Origin: Symmachiella macrocystis
Lineage (GTDB): Bacteria > Planctomycetota > Planctomycetia > Planctomycetales > Planctomycetaceae
Direction of reading: 5' to 3'
DNA: 64,000 bases
Assembly: GCF_007860075.1 (NCBI RefSeq)
Contig: NZ_SJPP01000002.1
Coordinates: 1,178,001-1,242,000, forward strand
The stretch's first letter is position 1. Every line of letters starts with the position of its first letter. The notes under the pieces are model-generated. The model saw nothing but the letters and a program-made list of their open reading frames with translations, ran no database searches and was not told the origin of the DNA. This document shows, one piece after another, positions 24,503-34,607 of the stretch. A program made the translations under genes and the position numbers.

Positions 24503-26155
24503 ATGTCACTTTTCAAAATCAGCGGCGGCACGGTTTACGATCCTTTAAACAACATCGACGGCGAGGTCCGTGATTTATGGATTGATGACGGTCGATTTAT
24601 CGAGCCGCCTGCCGACACCAGTATCATCCCGGACCGCACGCTTGATGCCTCGGGATTGGTTGTGATGCCCGGTGGGGTCGACATGCATTGCCACATTGCT
24701 GGGCCGAAGGTGAACGTAGCTCGCAAAATGCGGCCTGAGGAAAAACGGCTTGCCGACAAAGTGACTCGCACGCCGCTCACGCGTTCCGGCACAATGGGCA
24801 GCGTGCCCAGCACATTTGCCACTGGATACAAATACGCGGGGCTGGGTTACACCACCGCTTTCGACGCTGCGATTCCCCCGCTGGGTGCTCGGCACGCGCA
24901 CGAGGAATTCCACGATACGCCGATCCTGGATAAGGGATTCTACATCCTCGTCGGCAACAACCATTACGTCATGCGGCAGATTCAGGAAAAGGAACCGGAG
25001 CGACTGAAAAACTATCTCGCCTGGCTGCTCAACGCGACCAAAGGTTACTCCTGCAAGCTGGTCAATCCGGGTGGAGTTGAGGTTTGGAAATCGACCGGCG
25101 GCAATGCCACCGGGCTGGACGATCCGATTGATTATTTTGATGTCACGCCGCGACAAATCATTACCGGCGTGGCCCACGCAGCCGGAGAATTGGGACTGCC
25201 GCACCCGGTGCATATCCATTGCAACAATCTCGGTATGCCGGGTAATTGGTTGACGACATTGGAAACGATGAAAGCGCTCGAAGGCCGCAAAGCGCATATC
25301 ACCCACATCCAGTTTCACAGTTATGGCGGCAACCCCGACGAGCAAAGCACCTTTTGTTCGCAGGTCCCCCAATTGGCCGATTACGTCAACAGCCACGAAA
25401 ACCTTACCGTGGACGTCGGCCAAGTGATGTTTGCCGAAACAACCTCGATGACCGGCGATGGTCCGTTGGGTTATTTCCTGCACAAGGTGACCGGTCGCAA
25501 ATGGTTTTCCGGCGATACCGAAATGGAAGCCGGCTGTGGAATTGTGCCGATCGTCTACAAAGACAAATCGATGGTGCACGCGCTGCAATGGGCTATTGGC
25601 TTGGAATGGTATCTGCTGGTCAACGACCCCTGGCGGGTAGCGATGAGCACCGACCACCCCAACGGCGCCTCATTCATGGCGTATCCCGAAATCATCGCCC
25701 TGCTGATGGATCGCGAACGTCGCCGCTCGGTCTTAGATCGGGTTCCGTCCGGTGTGAAGGAGCGATGTTCGCTGGCTGATTTGGATCGGGAATACACACT
25801 CAACGAAATAGCCATCGTCACGCGAGCGGCGCCGGCCAAGATGTTGGGTCTGACACAAAAGGGCCATCTGGGACCGGGCGCCGATGCCGACATCACGATT
25901 TATACGCCCGACAACGACATTCAACTGATGTTCGAATTGCCGCGTTTCGTCATTCGCCGCGGTCGAGTGATCGTTGAACAGGGGGAAATCCGCGAAAACG
26001 TCAACGGCGAAACCCTGCACGTGGCACCGTCGTTCGACCCGGATGCCGTGGATAACATCCAAAAATGGTTCGAACAACATTACACGATCCAATTTGCGAA
26101 TTACCCGGTCCAAGCGGACACAATCGAACATTTACGGGCCATCCCGACACAGTAA
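24503..26155 (+). CDS. fhcA: Formylmethanofuran dehydrogenase subunit A
   Basis: The 550-residue product is the amidohydrolase-type subunit A, the site where formate is bound to or released from methanofuran. Metal-binding features are DMHCHIAG with His62 and His64, the carboxylated Lys185 in YSCKLVNPGG, His residues in HPVHIHCNN (about 234-239) and ITHIQFH (about 265-272), and a later Asp in MSTDHPNG. Length and order are like FwdA/FhcA. Upstream are a Uma2 gene and fhcB. The usual partners fhcD (formyltransferase) and fhcC are not found next to it here. ATG 24503; the ribosome binding site is weak. Confidence 0.93.
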   Translation: MSLFKISGGTVYDPLNNIDGEVRDLWIDDGRFIEPPADTSIIPDRTLDASGLVVMPGGVDMHCHIAGPKVNVARKMRPEEKRLADKVTRTPLTRSGTMGSVPSTFATGYKYAGLGYTTAFDAAIPPLGARHAHEEFHDTPILDKGFYILVGNNHYVMRQIQEKEPERLKNYLAWLLNATKGYSCKLVNPGGVEVWKSTGGNATGLDDPIDYFDVTPRQIITGVAHAAGELGLPHPVHIHCNNLGMPGNWLTTLETMKALEGRKAHITHIQFHSYGGNPDEQSTFCSQVPQLADYVNSHENLTVDVGQVMFAETTSMTGDGPLGYFLHKVTGRKWFSGDTEMEAGCGIVPIVYKDKSMVHALQWAIGLEWYLLVNDPWRVAMSTDHPNGASFMAYPEIIALLMDRERRRSVLDRVPSGVKERCSLADLDREYTLNEIAIVTRAAPAKMLGLTQKGHLGPGADADITIYTPDNDIQLMFELPRFVIRRGRVIVEQGEIRENVNGETLHVAPSFDPDAVDNIQKWFEQHYTIQFANYPVQADTIEHLRAIPTQ

Positions 26156-26361
26156 ACGTCACTTTTACGGGAAAAATTCACGAAATCGGCATTGATACTT
26201 TGCAACGCAAAGAGGAAAATGTACCCTTGATGACGTACGGCACCTCGAACGGGTGGGTGAAGCTCCCGTTGAGCCGTGTGGCGTCGCAAAACCTGCCTGC
26301 AAGTATCGTGTCCAGCGGAAACTTCGCCGTTCCGCACCGCAACTAACCAAAGCGAATCCCT
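26156..26361. other. Spacer between fhcA and uppS with repeat copy
   Basis: About 206 bases with a copy of the GAAGCTCC repeat at 26242-26278 (separate entry) and no gene. FhcC and FhcD genes are not in this gap. Confidence 0.5.
26242..26278 (+). repeat. Dispersed repeat, copy 2
   Basis: GGGTGGGTGAAGCTCCCGTT followed by GAGCCGTG; the AACGGG/CCCGTT ends make a hairpin. It matches the family at 14851-14884 and 28331-28372. Confidence 0.6.
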
Positions 26362-27135
26362 GTGACTGTTGCATCCCCTCATCCCACCACGACGGATTCC
26401 CCTCCGGTTCCCGCAGAACTGCTGCCCAAGCATATTGCCGTCATTATGGATGGCAACGGACGTTGGGCGCAGGGGAAAGGGTTGCCTCGTATCGAAGGCC
26501 ATCGCCGTGGCGTGACCAGCGTCCGCAAAATCGTCGAGGAGTGCACCCGGTTAGGAATCGGGCAGTTGACGCTGTATTGTCTGAGTAGCGAAAACTGGAA
26601 ACGGCCCCAACACGAATTGAGCATGCTGATGACGCTGCTGGAACAATTTGTGATCGAGGAGCGGGCCGAAATCATGCGTCAGAACATCCGCTTTGGCACG
26701 ATTGGCCGTCGTGATGGACTGACCGACAGCGTGCTGGCGGAGATACAAAAAACCATCGACCTCAGCAGCAGCAACGACGGCATGAAACTTTGCCTGGCGC
26801 TGAATTACGGCAGCCGAGGTGAAATTGTCGATGCCGTCAAACAGATCGCCGCTGACGTGCAAGCGGGAAAAATTGCGGTTGAGGATATCTCCGAGGCGAC
26901 CATCGACGAACATCTCTATACCGCCGGCAGCGACGATCCCGACTTGGTGATTCGTACCGCTGGGGAAATGCGGGTTAGCAATTTTCTGCTCTGGCAAATC
27001 AGCTACGCCGAATTTTGGGTCACACAAAAATGCTGGCCCGACTTTCGCGAACCGGACCTGCATACGGCGATCCGCGATTTCGCCAGCCGCGACCGCCGCT
27101 ACGGCGGGTTGAACGAGCCGACTTCATCACCGTAA
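26362..27135 (+). CDS. uppS: Isoprenyl transferase (undecaprenyl diphosphate synthase)
   Basis: The 257-residue product is a cis-prenyltransferase that adds isoprene units to farnesyl diphosphate to make the undecaprenyl carrier for peptidoglycan and surface glycans; it acts at the membrane surface. Visible motifs are AVIMDGNGRWAQ (catalytic Asp and metal site), GHRRG, LYCLSSENWKRP, and the C-terminal DLVIRTAGEMRVSNFLLWQISYAE. The GTG start is at 26362. It is followed by a terminator-like hairpin and cdsA, a pairing common in bacteria. Confidence 0.95.
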   Translation: MTVASPHPTTTDSPPVPAELLPKHIAVIMDGNGRWAQGKGLPRIEGHRRGVTSVRKIVEECTRLGIGQLTLYCLSSENWKRPQHELSMLMTLLEQFVIEERAEIMRQNIRFGTIGRRDGLTDSVLAEIQKTIDLSSSNDGMKLCLALNYGSRGEIVDAVKQIAADVQAGKIAVEDISEATIDEHLYTAGSDDPDLVIRTAGEMRVSNFLLWQISYAEFWVTQKCWPDFREPDLHTAIRDFASRDRRYGGLNEPTSSP

Positions 27136-27144
27136 CGGCGCGAT

Positions 27145-27230
27145 CCCCCGACAAAGCCGGGGGCTGATGGAAAAACGCAATTGTTGATTCCACCTCTCAG
27201 CCCCCGACTCCGCCGGGGGGTTTGTTTTTT
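27145..27230 (+). terminator. Double GC-rich hairpin after uppS
   Basis: Two related GC hairpins (27145-27165 and 27199-27220) are in inverted orientation to each other, so they can also pair as one longer stem. The second ends with CCGGGGGG followed by TTTGTTTTTT at 27221-27230, which makes it a good plus-strand Rho-independent terminator for uppS. Confidence 0.65.
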
Positions 27231-27256
27231 CACCGCACACGCAAAGAAATTCATCC

Positions 27257-28150
27257 ATGCTTGGTTGGCGATTGTTCCTCTCGGCGATCATGATCCCCGC
27301 CTTTATCGGCGGATTTTACTTCGATGCCCAATTCGGTCCGACCGCACCGTTTTTGTGCATACTCGCCATCGCGCTGGCGGCGCGCTCATCATGGGAAATG
27401 GTCGATTTGCTCAAAACCCGCAGCTTTCGGCTCGATGCAGGGATCGTGATCGCTTGCTCGGTGATTGTCGTTGCCGCGAACTGGGTTGAGCGTTTGTCCG
27501 GAGACGAATCGTCCGCACCGACCGGTGTGGGAGCACTAGGACCGTGTCTGTTGGCATTCACCGTCGCTTTATTAGCGCTCTTCTTACATGCCGCCCTGCG
27601 GTATCGTGAACCGGGCAACAGTATGGAATCACTCGGTGCCGAAGTTCTCACGGTCGCCTATGTCGGTATCTTGTTGAGCGTGACTGCGCAATTACGGTGG
27701 GTGGCGGGGGCCGATGCCGGTTATTTGGCGTTGGGTTCGTTGATCATTGCCACCAAATCAGGTGACATTGGGGCCTATACCTTGGGACGCTTGTTCGGCA
27801 AGCGCAAGATGATTCCTCGCCTCAGTCCCGGCAAGACGTGGGCGGGTGCTTACGGCGCGGTTCTCGGTGCGGGGGCTGCCTCCTGGGCCTGGTTTACCTT
27901 CGCAACACCACTGTTGATCCCCGGCACCAAGCCGTGCGCCCCGCAATGGGCGATTTTGTTCGGGGTGGTTCTGGGGGTGGTGGGATTGATTGGAGACCTG
28001 TGCGAATCGCTGATCAAACGGGATGTCGGCCGCAAAGATTCCGCCGTGTTACTCCCCGGTTTCGGGGGCGTGTTGGACATTCTGGACAGCATTCTCTACG
28101 CCGGTCCGGTGGCATATATCCTTTGGCTGTTATTGCCTTTAGGGCCATAA
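27257..28150 (+). CDS. cdsA: Phosphatidate cytidylyltransferase
   Basis: The 297-residue product is the integral-membrane enzyme that makes CDP-diacylglycerol from phosphatidate and CTP for phospholipid synthesis. It has about eight hydrophobic helices and the family signature LCESLIKRDVGRKDSAVLLPGFGGVLDILDS near the C-terminus, here with all the conserved Arg, Lys, Asp and Asp residues. Length is typical. The gene follows uppS after 121 bases, separated by the hairpin terminator. Confidence 0.95.
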   Translation: MLGWRLFLSAIMIPAFIGGFYFDAQFGPTAPFLCILAIALAARSSWEMVDLLKTRSFRLDAGIVIACSVIVVAANWVERLSGDESSAPTGVGALGPCLLAFTVALLALFLHAALRYREPGNSMESLGAEVLTVAYVGILLSVTAQLRWVAGADAGYLALGSLIIATKSGDIGAYTLGRLFGKRKMIPRLSPGKTWAGAYGAVLGAGAASWAWFTFATPLLIPGTKPCAPQWAILFGVVLGVVGLIGDLCESLIKRDVGRKDSAVLLPGFGGVLDILDSILYAGPVAYILWLLLPLGP

Positions 28151-28330
28151 TGAACCTGTGTTACGTGCCCCTTGTCCTGTTTATTTTCAGAGCGAAACAC
28201 CAGGGCGAAATGGCCTCCCTGGGAAACCGTAATCCAGGACCGTCACTTGAGTTGCCCTGCTTCTTGGCTATTATGATAATTATCTTGCACATGCGATCTC
28301 GATTTGCTTGGCCATGCTGAATTGGTCGCG

Positions 28331-28372
28331 CGCGGCTCAGCAGAAGCTTCGCCCTCCCGCAGAGATGGGATG
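28331..28372 (-). repeat. Dispersed repeat, copy 3
   Basis: Read on the minus strand the element begins CATCCC and ends GCTGAGCCGCG, matching the copy at 14851-14884 with a short internal insertion. It lies 120-160 bases upstream of leuC. Confidence 0.6.
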
Positions 28373-28387
28373 CATCGCTGATCCGTA

Positions 28388-28460
28388 GGTCAGGCAGCCG
28401 CCTGACACAATGGCCCAATCCGCGTCAAATATAACGAACCCGTCAGGCGGCTGCCTGACC
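28388..28460. repeat. Perfect 19-base inverted repeat with 35-base loop upstream of leuC
   Basis: GGTCAGGCAGCCGCCTGAC at 28388-28406 and its exact reverse complement at 28442-28460 lie 33 bases before the leuC start. Each arm is itself a small palindrome (GTCAGGC/GCCTGAC around a four-base centre), so three small or one large hairpin can form. It may be a REP-type element or, given its position, affect leuC expression. Confidence 0.8.
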
Positions 28461-28493
28461 TCCATTTTGCTGAACAACTGATTCGAGCCTGTT

Positions 28494-29915
<1,422 letters not shown>

Positions 29916-29989
29916 CGTTCCACGGCACTGATTATTACCCAAGCTTGCGGCCCCTCCGTCGCATAACCCTCCAGAATCCTGATGAGATC

Positions 29990-30580
29990 ATGAAAAAAAT
30001 TGTAAAAGTCACCGGCCCCGGCATGCCGCTGTTGTTGGACGATATCGACACCGACCGCATCATCCCCGCCCGCTATTTGCGCTGCGTCACATTCGATGGT
30101 TTGGGTGATCATGTCTTTAAGGATGACCGCGAACAACATGGCGATCACGTCTTTGACCGCGACCACCATCAAGAAGCCAAGGTGCTCGTCGCCGGGCGGA
30201 ACTTTGGTTGTGGATCCTCCCGCGAACATGCCCCGCAAGCGTTGCTGCGGTGGGGGATTGAAGCAATCATCGCCGAATCGTTCGCCGAGATTTTCCACGG
30301 CAATTGCACCGCTCTGGGTATTCCCTGCGTGCATGCGACGCCGGAGCAATTGAAGCAAATCAATGCCGCCGTCGAAGCCGACCCCACCTTGCACCTGACC
30401 GTCTGTCTGGAAACATCGACCGTCACGCACGGCGAGACCAAACACGATTGCCACGTGCACGAAGGAACGCGGACCGCCCTGGTCACCGGGCAATGGGATT
30501 ACCTAGGCGAACTGCTCGAAGGCGAACCACAAATCCGCGACACAGCGAGCCAGTTGCCCTACGTGACGAACTTCGCGTGA
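29990..30580 (+). CDS. leuD: 3-isopropylmalate dehydratase small subunit
   Basis: The 196-residue product is the small subunit partner of LeuC. Marks are [14 protein letters not shown] at the N-terminus and [22 protein letters not shown], which carries the substrate-binding loop, followed by [11 protein letters not shown]. The ATG at 29990 is preferred over the in-frame ATG at 29945 because it gives the family N-terminus. leuD is on the same strand as leuC, so they form an operon; the next gene (sixA) converges on it after about 30 bases. Confidence 0.95.
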   Translation: MKKIVKVTGPGMPLLLDDIDTDRIIPARYLRCVTFDGLGDHVFKDDREQHGDHVFDRDHHQEAKVLVAGRNFGCGSSREHAPQALLRWGIEAIIAESFAEIFHGNCTALGIPCVHATPEQLKQINAAVEADPTLHLTVCLETSTVTHGETKHDCHVHEGTRTALVTGQWDYLGELLEGEPQIRDTASQLPYVTNFA

Positions 30581-30609
30581 TTGCGAGAGAAGGGTTCATT
30601 GTCCGGCGG

Positions 30610-31083
30610 TCAAAATCCCAGCATGCGTGGGCTGACGAACCAGCGTAGGACGCCGTGCTCGGCGCAAGGGGAACCGTGGATTTCTAGGCTGGCGATGTTT
30701 GCGCGGCCGAAGGTTAGCCAGCCGCCACCGGCGAAAAAGGATGTGTAGACTTGCACGTCCGGGGCATGGCCCACAATTGCTACGGATTTGGCGGATGTAT
30801 TTTGGAGCAGTTCGCAGAGTTTTTGCGGGTCGGCTCCCGGGGCCATGATATTGCTGATGACCAAGTCGTCAGCATCCAGACCGACACCGTCGCGAAGAAT
30901 TTCCGCAGTTTGTACGGCACGAACGAGCGGGCTGGAGATGATCTTCTGTGGAACGGTCCCCTGTTTCGCTAGCCAGGCGGACATTTGCCGCATTTGCTCT
31001 TTGCCGGGTGGAGTGAGCGGGCGCTCGCGGTCACTGGGGGCAATATCGGCGGCAATTCCGTGCCGGATGATGTAGAGGTCCAT
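30610..31083 (-). CDS. sixA: Phosphohistidine phosphatase SixA
   Basis: The 157-residue product is a small cytoplasmic histidine phosphatase (RHG fold), typically removing phosphate from histidine in phosphorelay or PTS proteins. The phosphate-binding RHG of LYIIRHGIA holds the catalytic His. SSPLVRAVQTAEI and the GHAPDV segment with the second His are also family-like. Length is normal for SixA. It converges with leuD and lies upstream (by transcription) of nothing obviously connected; its substrate is unknown. Confidence 0.92.
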   Translation of the reverse strand: MDLYIIRHGIAADIAPSDRERPLTPPGKEQMRQMSAWLAKQGTVPQKIISSPLVRAVQTAEILRDGVGLDADDLVISNIMAPGADPQKLCELLQNTSAKSVAIVGHAPDVQVYTSFFAGGGWLTFGRANIASLEIHGSPCAEHGVLRWFVSPRMLGF

Positions 31084-31413
31084 CGATTGCGACTTCGCTT
31101 AATGCTTGAGGAAATCAGCTCCCCATTTCGGAAGCCACAGAGACTTGAGTCTATGTTGCCCCCCGCAGCAAAGTCAAGAAGTTCGCCGGGCGGGAGCGTC
31201 GCCGAACGCGCATGAAAAAATGCCCGGCGAAAAGTCAGACGCTCGCCTGGATGTGGTTTCCCCATCTGGCTGCCCCTCCGCACGAGCAAATTCTTACGTA
31301 TTATTTCCAAGAGTGATTGCTAGAAAACAGAGGGATGGTCACAAGCCGGTACAGGCCCAGCTTTTCCAGCATGGCCACTTTAAGCAATAGCTCTTAAAAA
31401 TGACGCGCAGGCA
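31084..31413. other. Intergenic stretch between the PilT-like and sixA genes
   Basis: About 330 bases without a convincing gene. A GC-rich, imperfectly inverted segment around 31186-31250 (CGCCGGGCGGGAGCGTCG and later TGCCCGGCG) can form hairpins. The promoter of sixA lies at its left (lower-coordinate) end. Nothing else is recognised. Confidence 0.35.
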
Positions 31414-32919
31414 TCAATGGCTGTGCATCATTGATTCCAATGACGGGACCACGTACGTCCCGCGGAGCATTTGATCCAGGACTTCGGCATGAGCGGCGTG
31501 CTCCCGCGCATCATCCTTAGCGATCAAGCCCGATTTTATCATCTGCAACAAATACTTCTCTAGGATGATCGAATTGGTCATTGTCTGCTGCATGCCGACA
31601 CGAATGCCGATACTGTCGCCGGCGAGAATACTATCGGAAATATGCTTGGTGTCGTTGAACATGAATTCCAGTGCCGGGGCGCGGCCGCCGCCGACTTTAG
31701 GAATCAGTCGTTGGCAAATGATGCACTGCACGCAATCCCGCAGTTGCAATTTGACCAAGTCCCGCTCCACGGGATCAAAAAAGCTGACCACCCGATTCAC
31801 GACTTCCGAGGCTGTGTTGGCATGCAGCGTGCTGATGACCAAGTGGCCCGTGGCAGCGGCATTGATCGCCGATCGAATTGTGTCGGGATCGCGCATTTCG
31901 CCGATGAAGATCACATCCGGATCGTGCCGCAAAGAAGCCTTAACCGCTTCATGGAACGACTCAACGTCGATCCCCACTTCCCGCTGCGAAATGATCGACT
32001 TTTTGTTGTGATGCACATACTCCACCGGCTCTTCGATGGACAAAATGTGCAAGGACTTGTGCGTATTGATCCAATCGACCAGCGAGGCCACGGTTGTGGA
32101 CTTGCCGCTGCCGGTCATGCCGGTCACTAGGATCAACCCGAAATGAGCGCGGCCCAGGGTTTCCATGATTTCGCGAGGAACGTTAAGGTCTTCAAACGAC
32201 GGGATGACTTCGGAAAGGAACCGCATCGTACAGTGCGGCACGTCGCCTTTTATAAATGCCGACACCCGCGCATAGCCCATACCGACTTGATGGTAGGTGA
32301 AACTGCATTGGCGATGCTGCTCAAAGTCTTTCCAGTCGCGGTCGGGTGCGATTTCACGGATGAACGCCAGAATCTGCTCGGCAGAGAGCGGCTTGAGCAT
32401 TTCCGAATTGCGGGCCACATTGTCTACCCGAAACACCGGGTGGGCATCGGGGAAGAGGTGCACGTCGCTGGCCTTGAATTTGAGCATCGCATGGAACATC
32501 TTTTCAGCGCTCAAATGCTCTTTACGATATTGCTCTCCATGAAATCGCCAAACCTCCGGCAATGGCAATAACCGCGAAATCTCGTCAATGGTTTTGTGAG
32601 TCTCCTCAACGTGTTCCGGATTGTCGCAATGGCACAGCAGTTCGAGCGTGTCCCCCTCTTCGGTGGCGGTCATTGCGCCACCGGATTGCGCTACGAAGTT
32701 CTTAACTTCGACTAATAAGGGGCCATCGAGGAGCAGGCGGATTTTGAATGTCTCAAAGGGTCCGTCAAAGTTCTTCCGGTCGGCGTGGATTTCGATTCCC
32801 GGCGCATGAGCCGCGATCGATCGCGGCGCACCGTGCGTGCGGCGGGCATGCTCCTCCGCCATTTCCAGAACAGTGATCAAACTTTCCTGGTGGCCGATAC
32901 CGAGTATCATTTCGGTCAT
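31414..32919 (-). CDS. PilT/PilU-like type IV pilus retraction ATPase
   Basis: The 501-residue product is a secretion-superfamily hexameric ATPase like PilT/PilU. The core shows ASDVHL (150-155), Walker A GMTGSGKST at 267-275, an Asp box around 295-300 (SIEEPVEY), Walker B DVIFIGEMRD (335-343), and AATGHLVISTLHAN. It is longer than PilT (about 345-380) because of about 130 extra N-terminal residues (M1-P121) with no family I can name; residues 1-120 have a DUF-like alpha/beta pattern. No other pilus genes are nearby. An in-frame TTG upstream exists, but ATG 32919 is preferred. It suggests twitching-type or DNA-uptake pili, or another role in this bacterium. Confidence 0.88.
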   Translation of the reverse strand: MTEMILGIGHQESLITVLEMAEEHARRTHGAPRSIAAHAPGIEIHADRKNFDGPFETFKIRLLLDGPLLVEVKNFVAQSGGAMTATEEGDTLELLCHCDNPEHVEETHKTIDEISRLLPLPEVWRFHGEQYRKEHLSAEKMFHAMLKFKASDVHLFPDAHPVFRVDNVARNSEMLKPLSAEQILAFIREIAPDRDWKDFEQHRQCSFTYHQVGMGYARVSAFIKGDVPHCTMRFLSEVIPSFEDLNVPREIMETLGRAHFGLILVTGMTGSGKSTTVASLVDWINTHKSLHILSIEEPVEYVHHNKKSIISQREVGIDVESFHEAVKASLRHDPDVIFIGEMRDPDTIRSAINAAATGHLVISTLHANTASEVVNRVVSFFDPVERDLVKLQLRDCVQCIICQRLIPKVGGGRAPALEFMFNDTKHISDSILAGDSIGIRVGMQQTMTNSIILEKYLLQMIKSGLIAKDDAREHAAHAEVLDQMLRGTYVVPSLESMMHSH

Positions 32920-33164
32920 GCCGTGGTTTCTCAATCAAAAGGATTTGTGACCGTGGAAACCCGAGCACCAACTCTATCTTGTACTGAATGGACTGAAGAT
33001 TGCAACATAATTCTTGCGATGCGCAGCGCATCGATCCTATCGTACGGCCCACTCAGGCAGGCCGACGGGATGATTCCTCTTGACGTTGCAACGAGAATTC
33101 CGGCATGATTCCCCGTTATCAGGCCCCGCTGGGGCTCCGCTCCCCGTTCGCGAAAGGATTCTCT

Positions 33165-33890
33165 ATGCGGCGCTGCATTCAATTTTCCGTCCTGCCCCTG
33201 ATGGGTCTGTGCTGGTTTTGCCTTACCGAGTCTCGGGCCGATGATGCCCCACTGAATCCGCCAGCGACAGCGAGTGAGGCGCCCGCCGATCCACCGACGC
33301 CCCAAGACGACGCCGAAAAGGAACCAGCAGTCCCTCGTTTTGTGCTGCTGTTAACGCGGCAAGTCGCTGCGGACGACGCGCCGGTGGATCGCAATGCAAT
33401 CCCAACTTATGGTGCTCCGTACAACCCCACCCAAGCAGTTCCGAAACGGAAAGTTTTATCGTATAAGCCGGAGCCCAAACGGTCCTCGAAACGTCCCGCC
33501 AAACCATCCAGCACACAGGAAACGTTGCGCGTGCTCTGTGCGGATGTCAAGCTGTCCGGCAGTGCAGCTCCGGGAAAGGCGGTGAGTTACACCATCCAGT
33601 GCAGCGGTCCGGTGACGCTGGAGAACGGCACAACGAAGATCCATGCCAGCAATCTGCATTATGCCGAAGGCGAACTGACGCTGGACGATGTCACCATCCA
33701 TCAGACCGGTTCAACCGCCGGTTTGTTTGAAGAGATGCAGTCAGAAAAACTGATCATCAAATTCCCATTAGAAAGCCTCGCCATCCAGGACGCAGACAAA
33801 TACGTCGCCCCCAAACCTCGGGACGACCAACGGCGTGCTCCCGACACATTCGATGACTTTGAAGAATTCAGTGAACCTGCAAGTTTTTGA
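33165..33890 (+). CDS. Secreted protein of unknown function
   Basis: The 241-residue product has a signal peptide (about 1-25, ending SRA-DD), a Pro/Ala/Asp-rich linker and then, from about residue 125, a beta-strand-rich region (LRVLCADVKLSG, SYTIQCSGPVTLENGTTKIHASNL, GELTLDDVTIH) that resembles LptA/OstA-like beta-jelly-roll sequences. This is only a resemblance. AAGGA six bases before ATG 33165 fixes the start. Neighbours are on plus; the upstream PilT-like gene is divergent. Confidence 0.6.
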   Translation: MRRCIQFSVLPLMGLCWFCLTESRADDAPLNPPATASEAPADPPTPQDDAEKEPAVPRFVLLLTRQVAADDAPVDRNAIPTYGAPYNPTQAVPKRKVLSYKPEPKRSSKRPAKPSSTQETLRVLCADVKLSGSAAPGKAVSYTIQCSGPVTLENGTTKIHASNLHYAEGELTLDDVTIHQTGSTAGLFEEMQSEKLIIKFPLESLAIQDADKYVAPKPRDDQRRAPDTFDDFEEFSEPASF

Positions 33891-34090
33891 ATTCCAACGA
33901 AAGGGACTGTGGACATCGGGAAACCATCCTAGTTTCGACTACGGCCCCGCCGTTAGAATCCATACAACCACGTCAAACGTCCCAAGGCTGTTGAAGAAAC
34001 GCACCATTTCTTAGTCATTTTCCCTGTTTGAGCGCGCAACGCGGGCTACATTTAGGCAACCCTCGAATTGCGCCGACTAAGATTGGGATC

Positions 34091-34570
34091 ATGTTCTTCT
34101 TCAAAAATCACCGAAAACGCAACGAAGTCAACGCCTTCATGCGGCGGCTTGCCGACCGCACGACGCCCACATTGCGTAGTGACTCCGAAACGCGACAGGA
34201 GTTACGGGTCAATCGTTCGTTGCCCGTTTTATTGATTCCGTTAGTTGACGAAAAACCAAACGTGGAACTCACCGCATTTGGAGTGACAAAGAACCTTTCC
34301 AGCCTCGGAGCCGCCATTCTCACGCAACGGCCGGTCACCACCGATCTTGTCGCAGTTGGTTTCTGGCACGAGAATCACTGCGACTTCATCCAAGGCGAAA
34401 TCCGCTACCGGAAACCAGTTGAAGGCGGGTATTGGCAATTCGGCCTGCAATTGCGTGAAGTGATTCCCCGCGGCGAATTCCGCGTCCTCTCACTTCTGGG
34501 TGACATGGCTGACCGTCTGACCGCCGACGATGACCCGGCGGCGTTTGAATCGGCATTCGCGAGAATCTAA
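34091..34570 (+). CDS. PilZ-domain-like protein
   Basis: The 159-residue product fits a c-di-GMP-binding PilZ domain in form: RQELRVNRS with the RxxxR-type motif near residue 36-44 and TKNLSSLGAA at about 67-76 corresponding to the D/NxSxxG motif. The rest is beta-strand-rich (VAVGFWHENHCDFIQGEIRYR). The ATG at 34091 gives the short N-terminal helix; an ATG further upstream at 34028 has no support. It lies about 1.2 kb from the PilT-like gene, so both may belong to surface motility regulation, but this is inference. Confidence 0.55.
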   Translation: MFFFKNHRKRNEVNAFMRRLADRTTPTLRSDSETRQELRVNRSLPVLLIPLVDEKPNVELTAFGVTKNLSSLGAAILTQRPVTTDLVAVGFWHENHCDFIQGEIRYRKPVEGGYWQFGLQLREVIPRGEFRVLSLLGDMADRLTADDDPAAFESAFARI

Positions 34571-34607
34571 CAGCCCAGCCCCTGGGCGGTGTTGGTTCGC
34601 ATTGGCG

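Larger units (their letters stand above)
28151..28493. other. Intergenic stretch upstream of leuC
   Basis: This 343-base gap holds no convincing gene. It contains a dispersed repeat (28331-28372) and a 19-base perfect inverted repeat (28388-28460), both listed. It should also hold the leuCD promoter. Confidence 0.5.
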
